Positions 53,617 through 61,181 of a stretch of DNA of 62,976 nucleotides are shown piece by piece. How positions within the stretch are numbered: the stretch's first letter is position 1; each line of letters opens with the position of its first letter. The position numbers and the translations under genes are program-made. The notes under the pieces were generated by a model. It had not been told where the DNA came from. It saw only the letters and a list, made by a program, of their open reading frames with translations, and ran no database searches. The stretch is taken from NCBI GenBank assembly GCA_021793235.1, contig JAJYTD010000020.1, forward strand, positions 1 through 62,976. Reading direction: 5' to 3'. The stretch is from Actinomycetes bacterium (GTDB taxonomy: Bacteria > Actinomycetota > Actinomycetes > Streptosporangiales > Streptosporangiaceae).

Positions 53617-54069
53617 CTCTCTTCCACGGTCGATAGCCGAGGTTAGCGGAACCCCCGGGCGCGGCAGGCGCGTCAACGGCCCGGCGGGGGCCGCGGAGCC
53701 GACAAGGAGCGGACACGGAGCCGACGAGAGCCAGAGCCAACAATGAGAGAACAATCGGCTCTGGCGGAAGCGTGTCCTTCGCGGCACGGGTAACCTGAGA
53801 ACGCCTGAATGGATTCCCCGGTCGGCGACAGGATTCGGGCGCCGAGCCATGGAGCGTCACCCCCCGGTGAGCGTTGCCGCCACTCGCCTCCCTGGCCATC
53901 CGACCCCAGAACCATGGGCCACCGCCCGTCATCGGCGGTGCCGAGCGCTGCCATCGACCGTGCGCAATTCGGCGCGGCCGTTTTCGGCGGGCGCTTGGTC
54001 CGGATCGCGTGGTACGTGACACCAGCGCGGTCGCGGAAGTTCCAGAACTGCACCCCGGAGGAGGTGGCG
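53617..54069. other. Divergent control region of the polymer cluster
   Basis: 453 bp between the cytidylyltransferase (minus) and ABC permease (plus) genes. A perfect 9-bp inverted repeat GCCAGAGCC/GGCTCTGGC (53730-53738 and 53757-53765, 18-nt loop) could be an operator or attenuator. GGAGGAGG at 54057-54064 is the permease ribosome site. The upstream open frame continuous with the permease has no similarity to the family. Confidence 0.55.
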
Positions 54070-54897
54070 GTGGCGTCAAGGGCGCTGGCCGTCTGGCAGA
54101 ACCGGAAGGTCGTGAGCCTTCTGGTCCGGCGCGACCTGAAGGTCAAATATCAGAAATCGATCCTCGGCTACGCGTGGTCCATGCTCGAACCGCTGGCCAT
54201 GGCGGGGGTCTACTTCTTCGTCTTCGGATTGATTTTCAACACCAACCGAGGCGTGCCCGGCGGGGACGACGCCCCCGGCGGCTACGTACTGTTCCTGATC
54301 TCGGGCCTGCTCCCGTGGCTGTGGTTCAGCGTGGCCCTGAACGAGGCACCGAAGGCGCTGATCTCGCACGCCAAGCTCATCACCACGATGAAGGTGCCGC
54401 GGGAGATCTTCCCGTTCGCGGTGGTCTCCGGGAAGTTCGTGGACTACCTGTTCACCTGGCCGGTACTGCTGGTCTTCGTGTTCTCCCTGGGCGGCCGGAC
54501 CTCTGTCCAGGGCCTCCTGGTGTGGCTGCCGCTCGCGATCATCGTGCAGTTCGCGTTCTCGCTCGGTATCACGCTGCTGCTCTCCTCGGTCAACGTCTTG
54601 GTGCGTGACGTCGAGCGCGTGGTGCGTATCCTGAACCGAGTGCTGTTCTACGCGTCGGCCATCATCATTCCTTCGGCCATGGTTTTGGAGTCGGACACGT
54701 TCCCCACCTGGTTCAAGACGCTGTATGAGCTGAACCCGCTGCTGGGGATCTTCAAGATGCACCACGCGGTCTGGTACCCGGCCGATGCTCCGGACGCGTT
54801 CATCCTGTCGACTTCGGTCGGAGGAGCCATCATCACTCTCATCATCGGATACGTGACGTTCCGGCGTCTGGAGACGTCCGTCCTGAAGGAGCTGTAA
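54070..54897 (+). CDS. ABC-2 transporter permease, polysaccharide/teichoic acid exporter (TagG-like)
   Basis: 275 residues from GTG 54070, 5 nt after GGAGGAGG. Six hydrophobic segments. The N-terminal LLVRRDLKVKYQKSILGYAWSMLEPL is the amphipathic signature of O-antigen/teichoic acid exporters, and NVLVRDVERVVRILNRVLFYASAIIIP is the conserved loop and helix. The neighbour encodes the ATPase (TAATG overlap). It exports a complete undecaprenyl-linked polymer across the membrane. Confidence 0.92.
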   Translation: MASRALAVWQNRKVVSLLVRRDLKVKYQKSILGYAWSMLEPLAMAGVYFFVFGLIFNTNRGVPGGDDAPGGYVLFLISGLLPWLWFSVALNEAPKALISHAKLITTMKVPREIFPFAVVSGKFVDYLFTWPVLLVFVFSLGGRTSVQGLLVWLPLAIIVQFAFSLGITLLLSSVNVLVRDVERVVRILNRVLFYASAIIIPSAMVLESDTFPTWFKTLYELNPLLGIFKMHHAVWYPADAPDAFILSTSVGGAIITLIIGYVTFRRLETSVLKEL

Positions 54898-55721
54898 TGG
54901 CGGAGCCGGTCATCGAGGCCAAGGGGCTCGGCATCAAGTTCGCGATGAACCGTCGGCGCAAGCGCAGCCTGCGCGAAATGTTCATCCACGGCACCAAGCG
55001 CGACCCCAATCCGCAGGGGGCCGAGTTCTGGCCGCTGCGCGACATTTCCTTCGAGGTCGAGCAGGGCGAGTGTGTCGGCATCGTCGGCAAGAACGGGACC
55101 GGCAAGTCCACGCTGCTCAAGATGATCGCGGGGGTGCTCATCCCCGACGAGGGCAGTGTCGAGGTGCGCGGCAAGGTCGCCCCGCTGCTGGAGCTTCGCG
55201 CCGGTTTCAACGACCAGCTGACCGGGCGGGAGAACGTCCACCTCGTCGGGTCGTTGCACGGGATGAGCGCGAAGATGCTCGAGGAGCGGTTCGACGACAT
55301 CATCGAGTTCGCGAACATCCGGGACGGCTACATCGATATGCCGGTCCGGCACTACTCCAGCGGGATGAAGGTGCGGCTCGGGTTCGCGCTGATCTCCCAA
55401 CTGGAGCACCCCATCATGCTGGTCGACGAGGTGCTGGCGGTCGGCGACAAGGCCTTCAAGCGCAAGTGCTACGACGCGATCACCAAGATGCTGCAGAACA
55501 ACCGCACGATGGTGCTGGTCTCCCACAGCGAGGCCGACCTCAAGCGCTTCTGCACCCGCGGACTGTACGTGAAGGACGGCAGGCTGGCGCTCGACACCGA
55601 CATCCAGAGCGCGCTGGACGCCTACAACGCCGACGTGAAGGCCGAGCAGGAAGAGAAGAAGAGGGCCGAAGCGGAGAAGAAGCGGAAGAAGTCCGGCGAA
55701 GGAGACGACAAGGCCGCCTGA
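54897..55721 (+). CDS. ABC transporter ATP-binding protein, polysaccharide/teichoic acid export (TagH-like)
   Basis: 274 residues. Walker A GIVGKNGTGKSTLLKMIAG near residue 62, Q-loop region KVAPLLELRAGFNDQLTGREN, signature YSSGMKVRLGFAL near 155, Walker B IMLVDEVLAVGD and the H-loop VLVSHSEADL. The N-terminal KFAMNRRRKRSLREMF is typical for polymer exporters. The C-terminus is a charged Lys/Glu helix (EEKKRAEAEKKRKKSGEG) and lacks a large carbohydrate-binding domain. ATG overlaps the permease stop. Confidence 0.93.
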   Translation: MAEPVIEAKGLGIKFAMNRRRKRSLREMFIHGTKRDPNPQGAEFWPLRDISFEVEQGECVGIVGKNGTGKSTLLKMIAGVLIPDEGSVEVRGKVAPLLELRAGFNDQLTGRENVHLVGSLHGMSAKMLEERFDDIIEFANIRDGYIDMPVRHYSSGMKVRLGFALISQLEHPIMLVDEVLAVGDKAFKRKCYDAITKMLQNNRTMVLVSHSEADLKRFCTRGLYVKDGRLALDTDIQSALDAYNADVKAEQEEKKRAEAEKKRKKSGEGDDKAA

Positions 55722-55817
55722 CCGCCGTTCCATCCCCCCGTTCGGTGTGTCGATGGTTGCCGGGCGCACGATCCTGGGTCACCGTTCAACTCAGGAGCGC
55801 GTGGGAGGGGCACGACC

Positions 55818-56744
55818 GTGGCGGATGTCGGTGCGTTCACCGGCCACGGGTCGGGGTGGTTCGCCGGGCCTGTGGCGAAATGGGCGAGGCACGCGAGGCT
55901 GACCCCGGTCCTCCTGTCCCGGATCGCTCTTCTCCTTGCCCTGTGCGCCGCCCTCTGGTTCACCGAGGGACGACTGCGCGGGGCGCTCACCGGCTCCCTG
56001 CTGCTGGCCGCTGTCGTGTTCACCGACGCCGTCGCCGCGGAGTTGCGCCGCCACGGCGGGCGCGACGCGCTGGAGGTGTGGCTGGCGGCCGTACTCTCCC
56101 GGCTGCGCGAGTACACCGTCTACGCGGGCCTGGCCATCGGCGGCGCCGTCACGGGGGTGCCCGATGCCTGGGCCTGGGCCTCAGGCGCGCTCATCGCGCT
56201 GGCCCTGCACGACACGGTCGTCGCCGCGCGCGGTGCCCCCGCCGGAACCGGCCCCGAGCCGCCCGGCGCCAGGAACGGACCCCTGCCAGGTGCGCGCGGG
56301 TCGCCCATCGACGCCGTGGACCCCAGCCGGGCCGCCGACCGCTCACCGAGCGATCCGTCCCTGACAGCGGAGCTGTTCGGCGCCGCCGAGGAGGACACCG
56401 ACGCCGACACGGGCAGTGGAACGCACCGCGAGCCGATCCGGATCCGGACCATGCCGACGGTCGGTGAGGTGCCCGGGTGGGAGAAGGGGCGCCAGCGAGC
56501 CCTGCGCGCGCTGCGGGGGCAGAAGCGGCGCGCGCAGCGCACGCGCGGCAGCGGGAAGGCGCTCCCGCGGGTGCCGCTGATGTCCGGGCTACCGGTGTTC
56601 CCACAAGCCGGACGGTTCGCTGTTGTGGCGCTGACGATAACGATTTGGGACACCCGAGTGACGTTCATCGCACTCATTGTCGGCTGTGCCCTGGCGGTCA
56701 GTAGTGAGTTGATCGAACACCCGGCACGAGACGCCGCGAGGTAG
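55818..56744 (+). CDS. Degenerate CDP-alcohol phosphatidyltransferase-like membrane protein
   Basis: 308 residues, GTG start. Helices at about 30-48, 54-72 and 98-130, a long polar Pro/Ala/Arg-rich loop (about 138-255), then a final hydrophobic pair (264-295). The segment FTDAVAAELRRHGGRDALEV followed by LAAVLSRLREYTVYAGLA resembles the catalytic region of CDP-alcohol phosphatidyltransferases in layout, but Gly, Arg and the last two catalytic Asp of DGxxAR...GxxxDxxxD are replaced. I therefore read it as an inactive relative, with moderate confidence. It is 97 nt after the ABC ATPase and 3 nt before the DUF5941-like gene. Confidence 0.6.
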   Translation: MADVGAFTGHGSGWFAGPVAKWARHARLTPVLLSRIALLLALCAALWFTEGRLRGALTGSLLLAAVVFTDAVAAELRRHGGRDALEVWLAAVLSRLREYTVYAGLAIGGAVTGVPDAWAWASGALIALALHDTVVAARGAPAGTGPEPPGARNGPLPGARGSPIDAVDPSRAADRSPSDPSLTAELFGAAEEDTDADTGSGTHREPIRIRTMPTVGEVPGWEKGRQRALRALRGQKRRAQRTRGSGKALPRVPLMSGLPVFPQAGRFAVVALTITIWDTRVTFIALIVGCALAVSSELIEHPARDAAR

Positions 56745-56747
56745 ATC

Positions 56748-57395
56748 ATGGGCGCATCACCACTGCGGTCCGGGAGAAACCCGGCTGATCTGCGTTTTCT
56801 CCGCGATGACGGGCATCTGAGCGCCGGCCTCGGCCGGTTCGCCGCGGGTGCGCTTCCCCCGCTGCTTCCCGCGCTGGGCGGGGCGATGGTCGTAGGGGTG
56901 CTGTTACTGTCCGGTCTCGGACGACTATCAGGTATTACCCTGTTCGCACCGGTCGCCGCACTCTTGTTGGCAGGAGTGGCATCCGGGCATCCGCATCAGG
57001 GACGATTTGATTGGATGGTCCCACCGGTCCTTCGCGGGACAGAGTATCTTTACCTGCTCTCGCTCGGCTCCGGGGCGGACGTGCCGGAGCCACTGGTGTT
57101 CGCACTCGTGACCGCGGTCGCGCTCCACCACTGCGACGCGGTGCACCGGGCGCGGTGCGGCGCGCGGCCGCCCGCCTGGGTCATGCGGGCGATGCTCGGA
57201 TGGGACGGGCGGATGCTGCTCATCGCCATCGGGGGTGTACTGGGCTGGCTGCCCTTCGCCTACGGTGTGCTGGCGGGCTACCTCACGGTGCTGCTCGTGT
57301 GGGAAACCGCGACAAGCTGGCTGGCGACCCCGGTCACAGCGATGGCGGAGGTTCCGCGTAACAAAGAGGGAGGCGTGGACGCCCCCACAACATAA
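56748..57395 (+). CDS. DUF5941-like membrane protein
   Basis: 215 residues. Starts with RNPADLRFLRDDGHLSAGLG, then helices LPPLLPALGGAMVVGVLLLSG, LFAPVAALLLAGVAS, YLYLLSLGSG (near 105), PLVFALVTAVALHHCDAVHRARCG and MLLIAIGGVLGWLPFAYGVL. FDWMVPPVLRGTEYLYLL and the HHCDAVHRAR block recall the DUF5941 domain, which in other actinobacteria occurs together with nucleotidyltransferase, G1P dehydrogenase and CDP-alcohol phosphatidyltransferase domains, the same set encoded here by separate genes. Function unknown. Its start is 3 nt after the previous stop. Confidence 0.65.
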   Translation: MGASPLRSGRNPADLRFLRDDGHLSAGLGRFAAGALPPLLPALGGAMVVGVLLLSGLGRLSGITLFAPVAALLLAGVASGHPHQGRFDWMVPPVLRGTEYLYLLSLGSGADVPEPLVFALVTAVALHHCDAVHRARCGARPPAWVMRAMLGWDGRMLLIAIGGVLGWLPFAYGVLAGYLTVLLVWETATSWLATPVTAMAEVPRNKEGGVDAPTT

Positions 57396-57411
57396 GGAGG
57401 AAGGCGCCTAC

Positions 57412-58143
57412 ATGCTCGGTATGGTTCTTGCCGCGGGAGCGGGCCGCCGACTGCGCCCATACACCGACACCCTGCCCAAGGCACTGGTGCCGGTCGATGG
57501 CGACACCACCATCATGGACATTTCACTGCGCAACTTCGCGGCGGTCGGGCTGACCGACATCGTCGTCGTCGTCGGCTACCGCGCCGAAGCGGTCGAGGAG
57601 CGCAAGGAAGCCCTGGAGCGCCGCCACGGCGTCAAACTGACGCTGTCCTACAACGACAAGGCCGAGGAGTGGAACAACGCCTACTCCCTCTGGACGGCCC
57701 GTGAATACTTCTCCGAAGGCGTCCTCCTCGTCAACGGCGACACCGTGCACCCGGTGAGCGTGGAAGAGACACTACTCGCCGCTCGCGGACCAGAACTCCT
57801 CCTCGCGGTGGACGATGTCAAAACCCTGGCCGACGAGGAGATGAAGGTGACCCTGGACGACTCCGGTCACCTGCGCACCATCACCAAGCTGATGGACCCG
57901 GCGACCGCCGCGGGAGAGTACATCGGCGCCACCCTCATCGAGGGGTCGCTGGGCGACCGGCTCGCCGACGCGCTGAAGGCGACCTGGGAGCGCGACCCCC
58001 AGCTCTACTACGAGGACGGCTACCAGGAGCTGGTGAACCGGGGCGGCAAGGTCGCCGTCGCACCGATCGGCAAGGTCGACTGGGTCGAGGTGGACGACCA
58101 CGACGACCTCGGCCGCGCCAGGGAGATCGCATGCCGCTACTAG
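57412..58143 (+). CDS. Sugar/polyol-phosphate nucleotidyltransferase
   Basis: 243 residues from ATG 57412 with AAGGAGGAAGG upstream. NTP_transferase fold: GMVLAAGAGRRLRPYTDTLP near residue 3 with Lys in PKALVPV, SYNDKAEEWNNAYSLW near 80 and LLVNGDTVHP near 104. The NNAYSL pattern occurs in the phosphocholine/inositol-phosphate cytidylyltransferase-like branch (as in IPCT of archaeal IPCT/DIPPS). It probably makes a CDP-alcohol for the CDP-AP enzyme encoded 1 kb on. Its stop overlaps the next gene by 13 nt. Confidence 0.85.
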   Translation: MLGMVLAAGAGRRLRPYTDTLPKALVPVDGDTTIMDISLRNFAAVGLTDIVVVVGYRAEAVEERKEALERRHGVKLTLSYNDKAEEWNNAYSLWTAREYFSEGVLLVNGDTVHPVSVEETLLAARGPELLLAVDDVKTLADEEMKVTLDDSGHLRTITKLMDPATAAGEYIGATLIEGSLGDRLADALKATWERDPQLYYEDGYQELVNRGGKVAVAPIGKVDWVEVDDHDDLGRAREIACRY

Positions 58144-59198
58144 CCCGGATGGTCGCTTCCCCCATCGCCATCGACGTGCGCCGGGGGGCCATTAGCTCTC
58201 TCGGCACTGTGCTGGCCGACCGCCGCATCGCCAACGAAGGCCGCATCGCGGTGGCGGTCGGCCCGGGCCAGGGCCCCCAGATCGCCGCCGACCTGGACCT
58301 CCCGCAGTGCGAGGTGTTCCGGGTCGACGGCGGCAGCGTCGACGTCGCCACCGAGCTGGGCAAGAAGCTGCGCGCCGGCGCCTACGAGGCCGTCGCCGGC
58401 ATCGGCGGCGGCAAGACCATCGACGTGACCAAGTACGCGGCCTCCATGGCGGGAATCCCGATGGTGGCCGTCGCCACCAACCTCTCCCACGACGGCATCG
58501 CCTCCCCCGTCAGCTCCCTGGAGCACGAGAGCGGCAAGGGGTCCTACGGGGTCACCATGCCGACCGCGGTCGTGGTGGACGTCGACTACGTGCGAGCCGC
58601 CCCCCAGCGCCTGCTGCGGTCGGGCATCGGCGACGTGGTGAGCAACATCTCGGCCATCGACGACTGGGAGCTGGCCGGACGCGAACAGGGCGAGCCGGTG
58701 GACGGTATGGCCGTCACCTTCGCCCGGGTCGCCGCCGAGGCGGTCCTGCACCGGCGCGACTCCGTGGACTCCCAAGACTTCCTGACCGCGCTGGCCGAGG
58801 CGCTGGTGCTGTCGGGCCTGGCGATGTCGGTCGCGGGGTCCAGCCGCCCGGCGAGCGGCGCCTGCCACGAGGTCCTGCACGCCATCACCCACCTCTACCC
58901 GGGGGTCAGCAACCACGGCGAACTGGCCGGGATCGGTGCGCTCTACGCGTACTTCCTGCGGATGCGGTACCAGGGCGAGGGCGAGAGCCGGATGCGCGAC
59001 ATCCGCGACTGCCTGCTCCGCCACGGGCTGCCGGTGGTGCCCTCCGACGTCGGCCTGGACGAAGACCAGTTCGTGCGCGCCGTCAGCTACGCTCCCGAGA
59101 CGCGGCCGGGCCGGTACACGATCCTGGAGCACCTTTCCCTATCGGACGACGACATTCGGCAAAGCGTCGGTGAATATGTCAAAACCGTCGGTCACTGA
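58131..59198 (+). CDS. sn-Glycerol-1-phosphate dehydrogenase-like enzyme (iron/zinc-containing ADH family)
   Basis: 355 residues from ATG 58131 (ATG 58149 also possible). NAD region AVAGIGGGKTIDVTKYAA near 88, VAVATNLSHDGIASPVSS near 111, then metal-ligand region SGACHEVLHAI near 243 and SNHGELAGIGALYAYF near 260. These match the EgsA/AraM and archaeal G1P dehydrogenase branch, which reduces dihydroxyacetone phosphate to sn-glycerol-1-phosphate. It overlaps both neighbours (13 and 23 nt), so the three proteins are made together and probably act in one pathway. Confidence 0.85.
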   Translation: MPLLARMVASPIAIDVRRGAISSLGTVLADRRIANEGRIAVAVGPGQGPQIAADLDLPQCEVFRVDGGSVDVATELGKKLRAGAYEAVAGIGGGKTIDVTKYAASMAGIPMVAVATNLSHDGIASPVSSLEHESGKGSYGVTMPTAVVVDVDYVRAAPQRLLRSGIGDVVSNISAIDDWELAGREQGEPVDGMAVTFARVAAEAVLHRRDSVDSQDFLTALAEALVLSGLAMSVAGSSRPASGACHEVLHAITHLYPGVSNHGELAGIGALYAYFLRMRYQGEGESRMRDIRDCLLRHGLPVVPSDVGLDEDQFVRAVSYAPETRPGRYTILEHLSLSDDDIRQSVGEYVKTVGH

Positions 59199-59946
59199 GG
59201 TCCGCGCGGGCGGCCAACCCGAAGGGATCAAGGAACGCGTCAACGAGGAGCACTGGGCGGGGCGGCTCTACATGCGGGACATCTCCCCGTATGTGAGCAC
59301 GGTCTTCATCCGCCTCGGTGTCCCGCCGAACCCCATCACCTACCTGATGATGGGGTTCGGGGTGCTGGCCGGTGTGACCCTGGCCTTCGGCGGCCTGTGG
59401 TCGGCCCTGCTCGCGTTCGTGCTAGTGCAGATCTACCTGCTGCTCGACTGCTCTGACGGCGAGGTCGCCCGCTTCACGGGTCGGACCAGCGTCGCCGGGA
59501 TCTACCTGGACCGCATCGGCCACTACGTGTCCGAGATCGCCCTGCTGATCGGTCTGGGCATCCGCGCCCAGGGCGAGTTGGCGCCCGGCGGCTGGGTGAT
59601 CGCCGGCATGGCGGCGGCCATCGGCGCCGCACTGATCAAGGTGGAGACCGACAACGTCGTCGTCGCGCGGGCCAAGGCCGGCCTTCCCGAGAAGATCTCG
59701 GACGCGGCGATGCAGCCGCGCTCCGCGGGGCTGAGCCTGGCCCGCAAGGCGGCGGCGGCACTGCGGTTCCACCGTGTGATCCAGGCGGTGGAACTGTCGA
59801 TCCTGGTGGTGGGCGTCGCGCTGGTGGACGTGTTCCGCGGCGATCTGCTGGCCACCCGGTTCCTGGTGGTCGCCTGTGTCGCCGTGGCCGCGCTGCAGAG
59901 CGTGCTGCACTTGGTCAGCGTGCTCGCCTCCCGCCGGCTGCAGTGA
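59176..59946 (+). CDS. CDP-alcohol phosphatidyltransferase
   Basis: 256 residues from ATG 59176. The family signature is at residues 91-116: D91-x2-D94-G95-x2-A98-R99-x8-G108-x3-D112, but the final catalytic Asp is H116 (LDRIGHY). About six transmembrane helices follow (FGVLAGVTLAFGGLWSALLA, ALLIGLGIRA, GWVIAGMAAAIGAALIK and others). It should transfer a phospho-alcohol from a CDP-activated donor. With the nucleotidyltransferase and G1P dehydrogenase genes overlapping upstream, the donor may be a CDP-glycerol derived from G1P; that is an inference. Confidence 0.88.
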   Translation: MSKPSVTEVRAGGQPEGIKERVNEEHWAGRLYMRDISPYVSTVFIRLGVPPNPITYLMMGFGVLAGVTLAFGGLWSALLAFVLVQIYLLLDCSDGEVARFTGRTSVAGIYLDRIGHYVSEIALLIGLGIRAQGELAPGGWVIAGMAAAIGAALIKVETDNVVVARAKAGLPEKISDAAMQPRSAGLSLARKAAAALRFHRVIQAVELSILVVGVALVDVFRGDLLATRFLVVACVAVAALQSVLHLVSVLASRRLQ

Positions 59947-60218
59947 CCGGGCGGGTGCGGGAGCGAGCGGCCCCGCCCCCGCCCCGTCTTCCGCTAGTCT
60001 CTTCATTCGGTGGCCGCCCTTTGGCCACCATGTATCCACGCCCATGAACGGTGCTCATGTCCAGTCCTGCTTTCCCGGATGTGCCGGCGGCCGCATCGCC
60101 CAACGAGGCGGGGCCCGACAGGCCAGGCGACGCGGGCACGCCTCTGCCGGTTTCCGGCGCCGATTCCCGTAAAGTTGACCGGAACGACAGTCGGAACGGT
60201 CGTGGAGGTGCACTGCGG

Positions 60219-61076
60219 ATGAAGATCTCCTGCGTCCTCCTGACCATGGGTACCCGACCGGCCGAACTCCGCCGGGCCATCAACAGCGTCTTCGAGCAGG
60301 AGGGCGCCGACATCGAGGTCGTCGTTGTCAGCAACGGCGCCGACCTGCCCGATCTGCCCGACAACGTCATCCGCGTCCAGCTTCCGGAGAACCGGGGCAT
60401 CCCCGAAGGGCGCAACCACGGCGTCAAGGCGGCGAGCGGCGACATCATCCTGTTCCTCGACGACGACGGCTGGTACCGCTCGCGCGACCTCGCCCGGCAC
60501 GTCAACGAGCGGTTCGAAGCAGACCCGGCACTGGGGGCGCTCTCCTTCCGGATCGCCGATCCTGACGGCGGCCCCGACCAGCGCCGACACGTTCCGCGGC
60601 TGCGCGTGGGCGACTCCCAGCGCTCCAGCCGCGTCACCACCTTCCTGGGCGGGGCGTGCGCGATCCGGCGTACGGCGTTCGAGAAGGGCGGCGGACTGCC
60701 CGGGGGGTTCTTCTACGCGCACGAGGAGACCGACCTCGCCTGGCGGATCCTGGACGCCGGCTACCACATCGAGTACGACGCCGACGCGGTCATGTACCAC
60801 CCGGCGGTCGCGCCGACCCGGCACGACGACTTCTACCGGCTGAACGCGCGCAACCGTGTCTGGCTGGCGCGGCGCAACCTGCCGTGGCCGGTCGCCGCCG
60901 GGTACTTGGCCACCTGGGTCGGCATCACCCTTGTGCGCGAGCGTTCCCTTTCGGCGCTGCGCACCTGGTTCCAGGGGTTCAAAGAGGGCTGGCGGGAGGA
61001 CCCGGGGCCGCGCAACCCCATGTCGTGGTCGACCGTCTGGCGCATGACCCGGGCCGGACGCCCGCCGATCATCTGA
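60219..61076 (+). CDS. Family 2 glycosyltransferase
   Basis: 285 residues from ATG 60219 with GGAGG about 10 nt upstream; the frame is open to 60051 but that part is low-complexity. GT-A motifs: ISCVLLTMGTRPAELRRAI, NRGIPEGRNHGVKAASGDII with LFLDDDGW (DxD), GGACAIRRTAF and FFYAHEETDLAWRILDAGY (acceptor-side ED). No transmembrane segment at the N-terminus; one weak hydrophobic stretch near residue 225. Probably adds a sugar to the exported polymer or its linker. Confidence 0.87.
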   Translation: MKISCVLLTMGTRPAELRRAINSVFEQEGADIEVVVVSNGADLPDLPDNVIRVQLPENRGIPEGRNHGVKAASGDIILFLDDDGWYRSRDLARHVNERFEADPALGALSFRIADPDGGPDQRRHVPRLRVGDSQRSSRVTTFLGGACAIRRTAFEKGGGLPGGFFYAHEETDLAWRILDAGYHIEYDADAVMYHPAVAPTRHDDFYRLNARNRVWLARRNLPWPVAAGYLATWVGITLVRERSLSALRTWFQGFKEGWREDPGPRNPMSWSTVWRMTRAGRPPII

Positions 61077-61181
61077 CCGGAGCCGCCGGAGCCTCTGGCG
61101 GCGCTGACCCGAATGCCGGGCGGACCGGTACGCCGGTGTGCCGGGCGGCAAAGCGGCACGGACGCGCGTGCGGGCTCCCGG

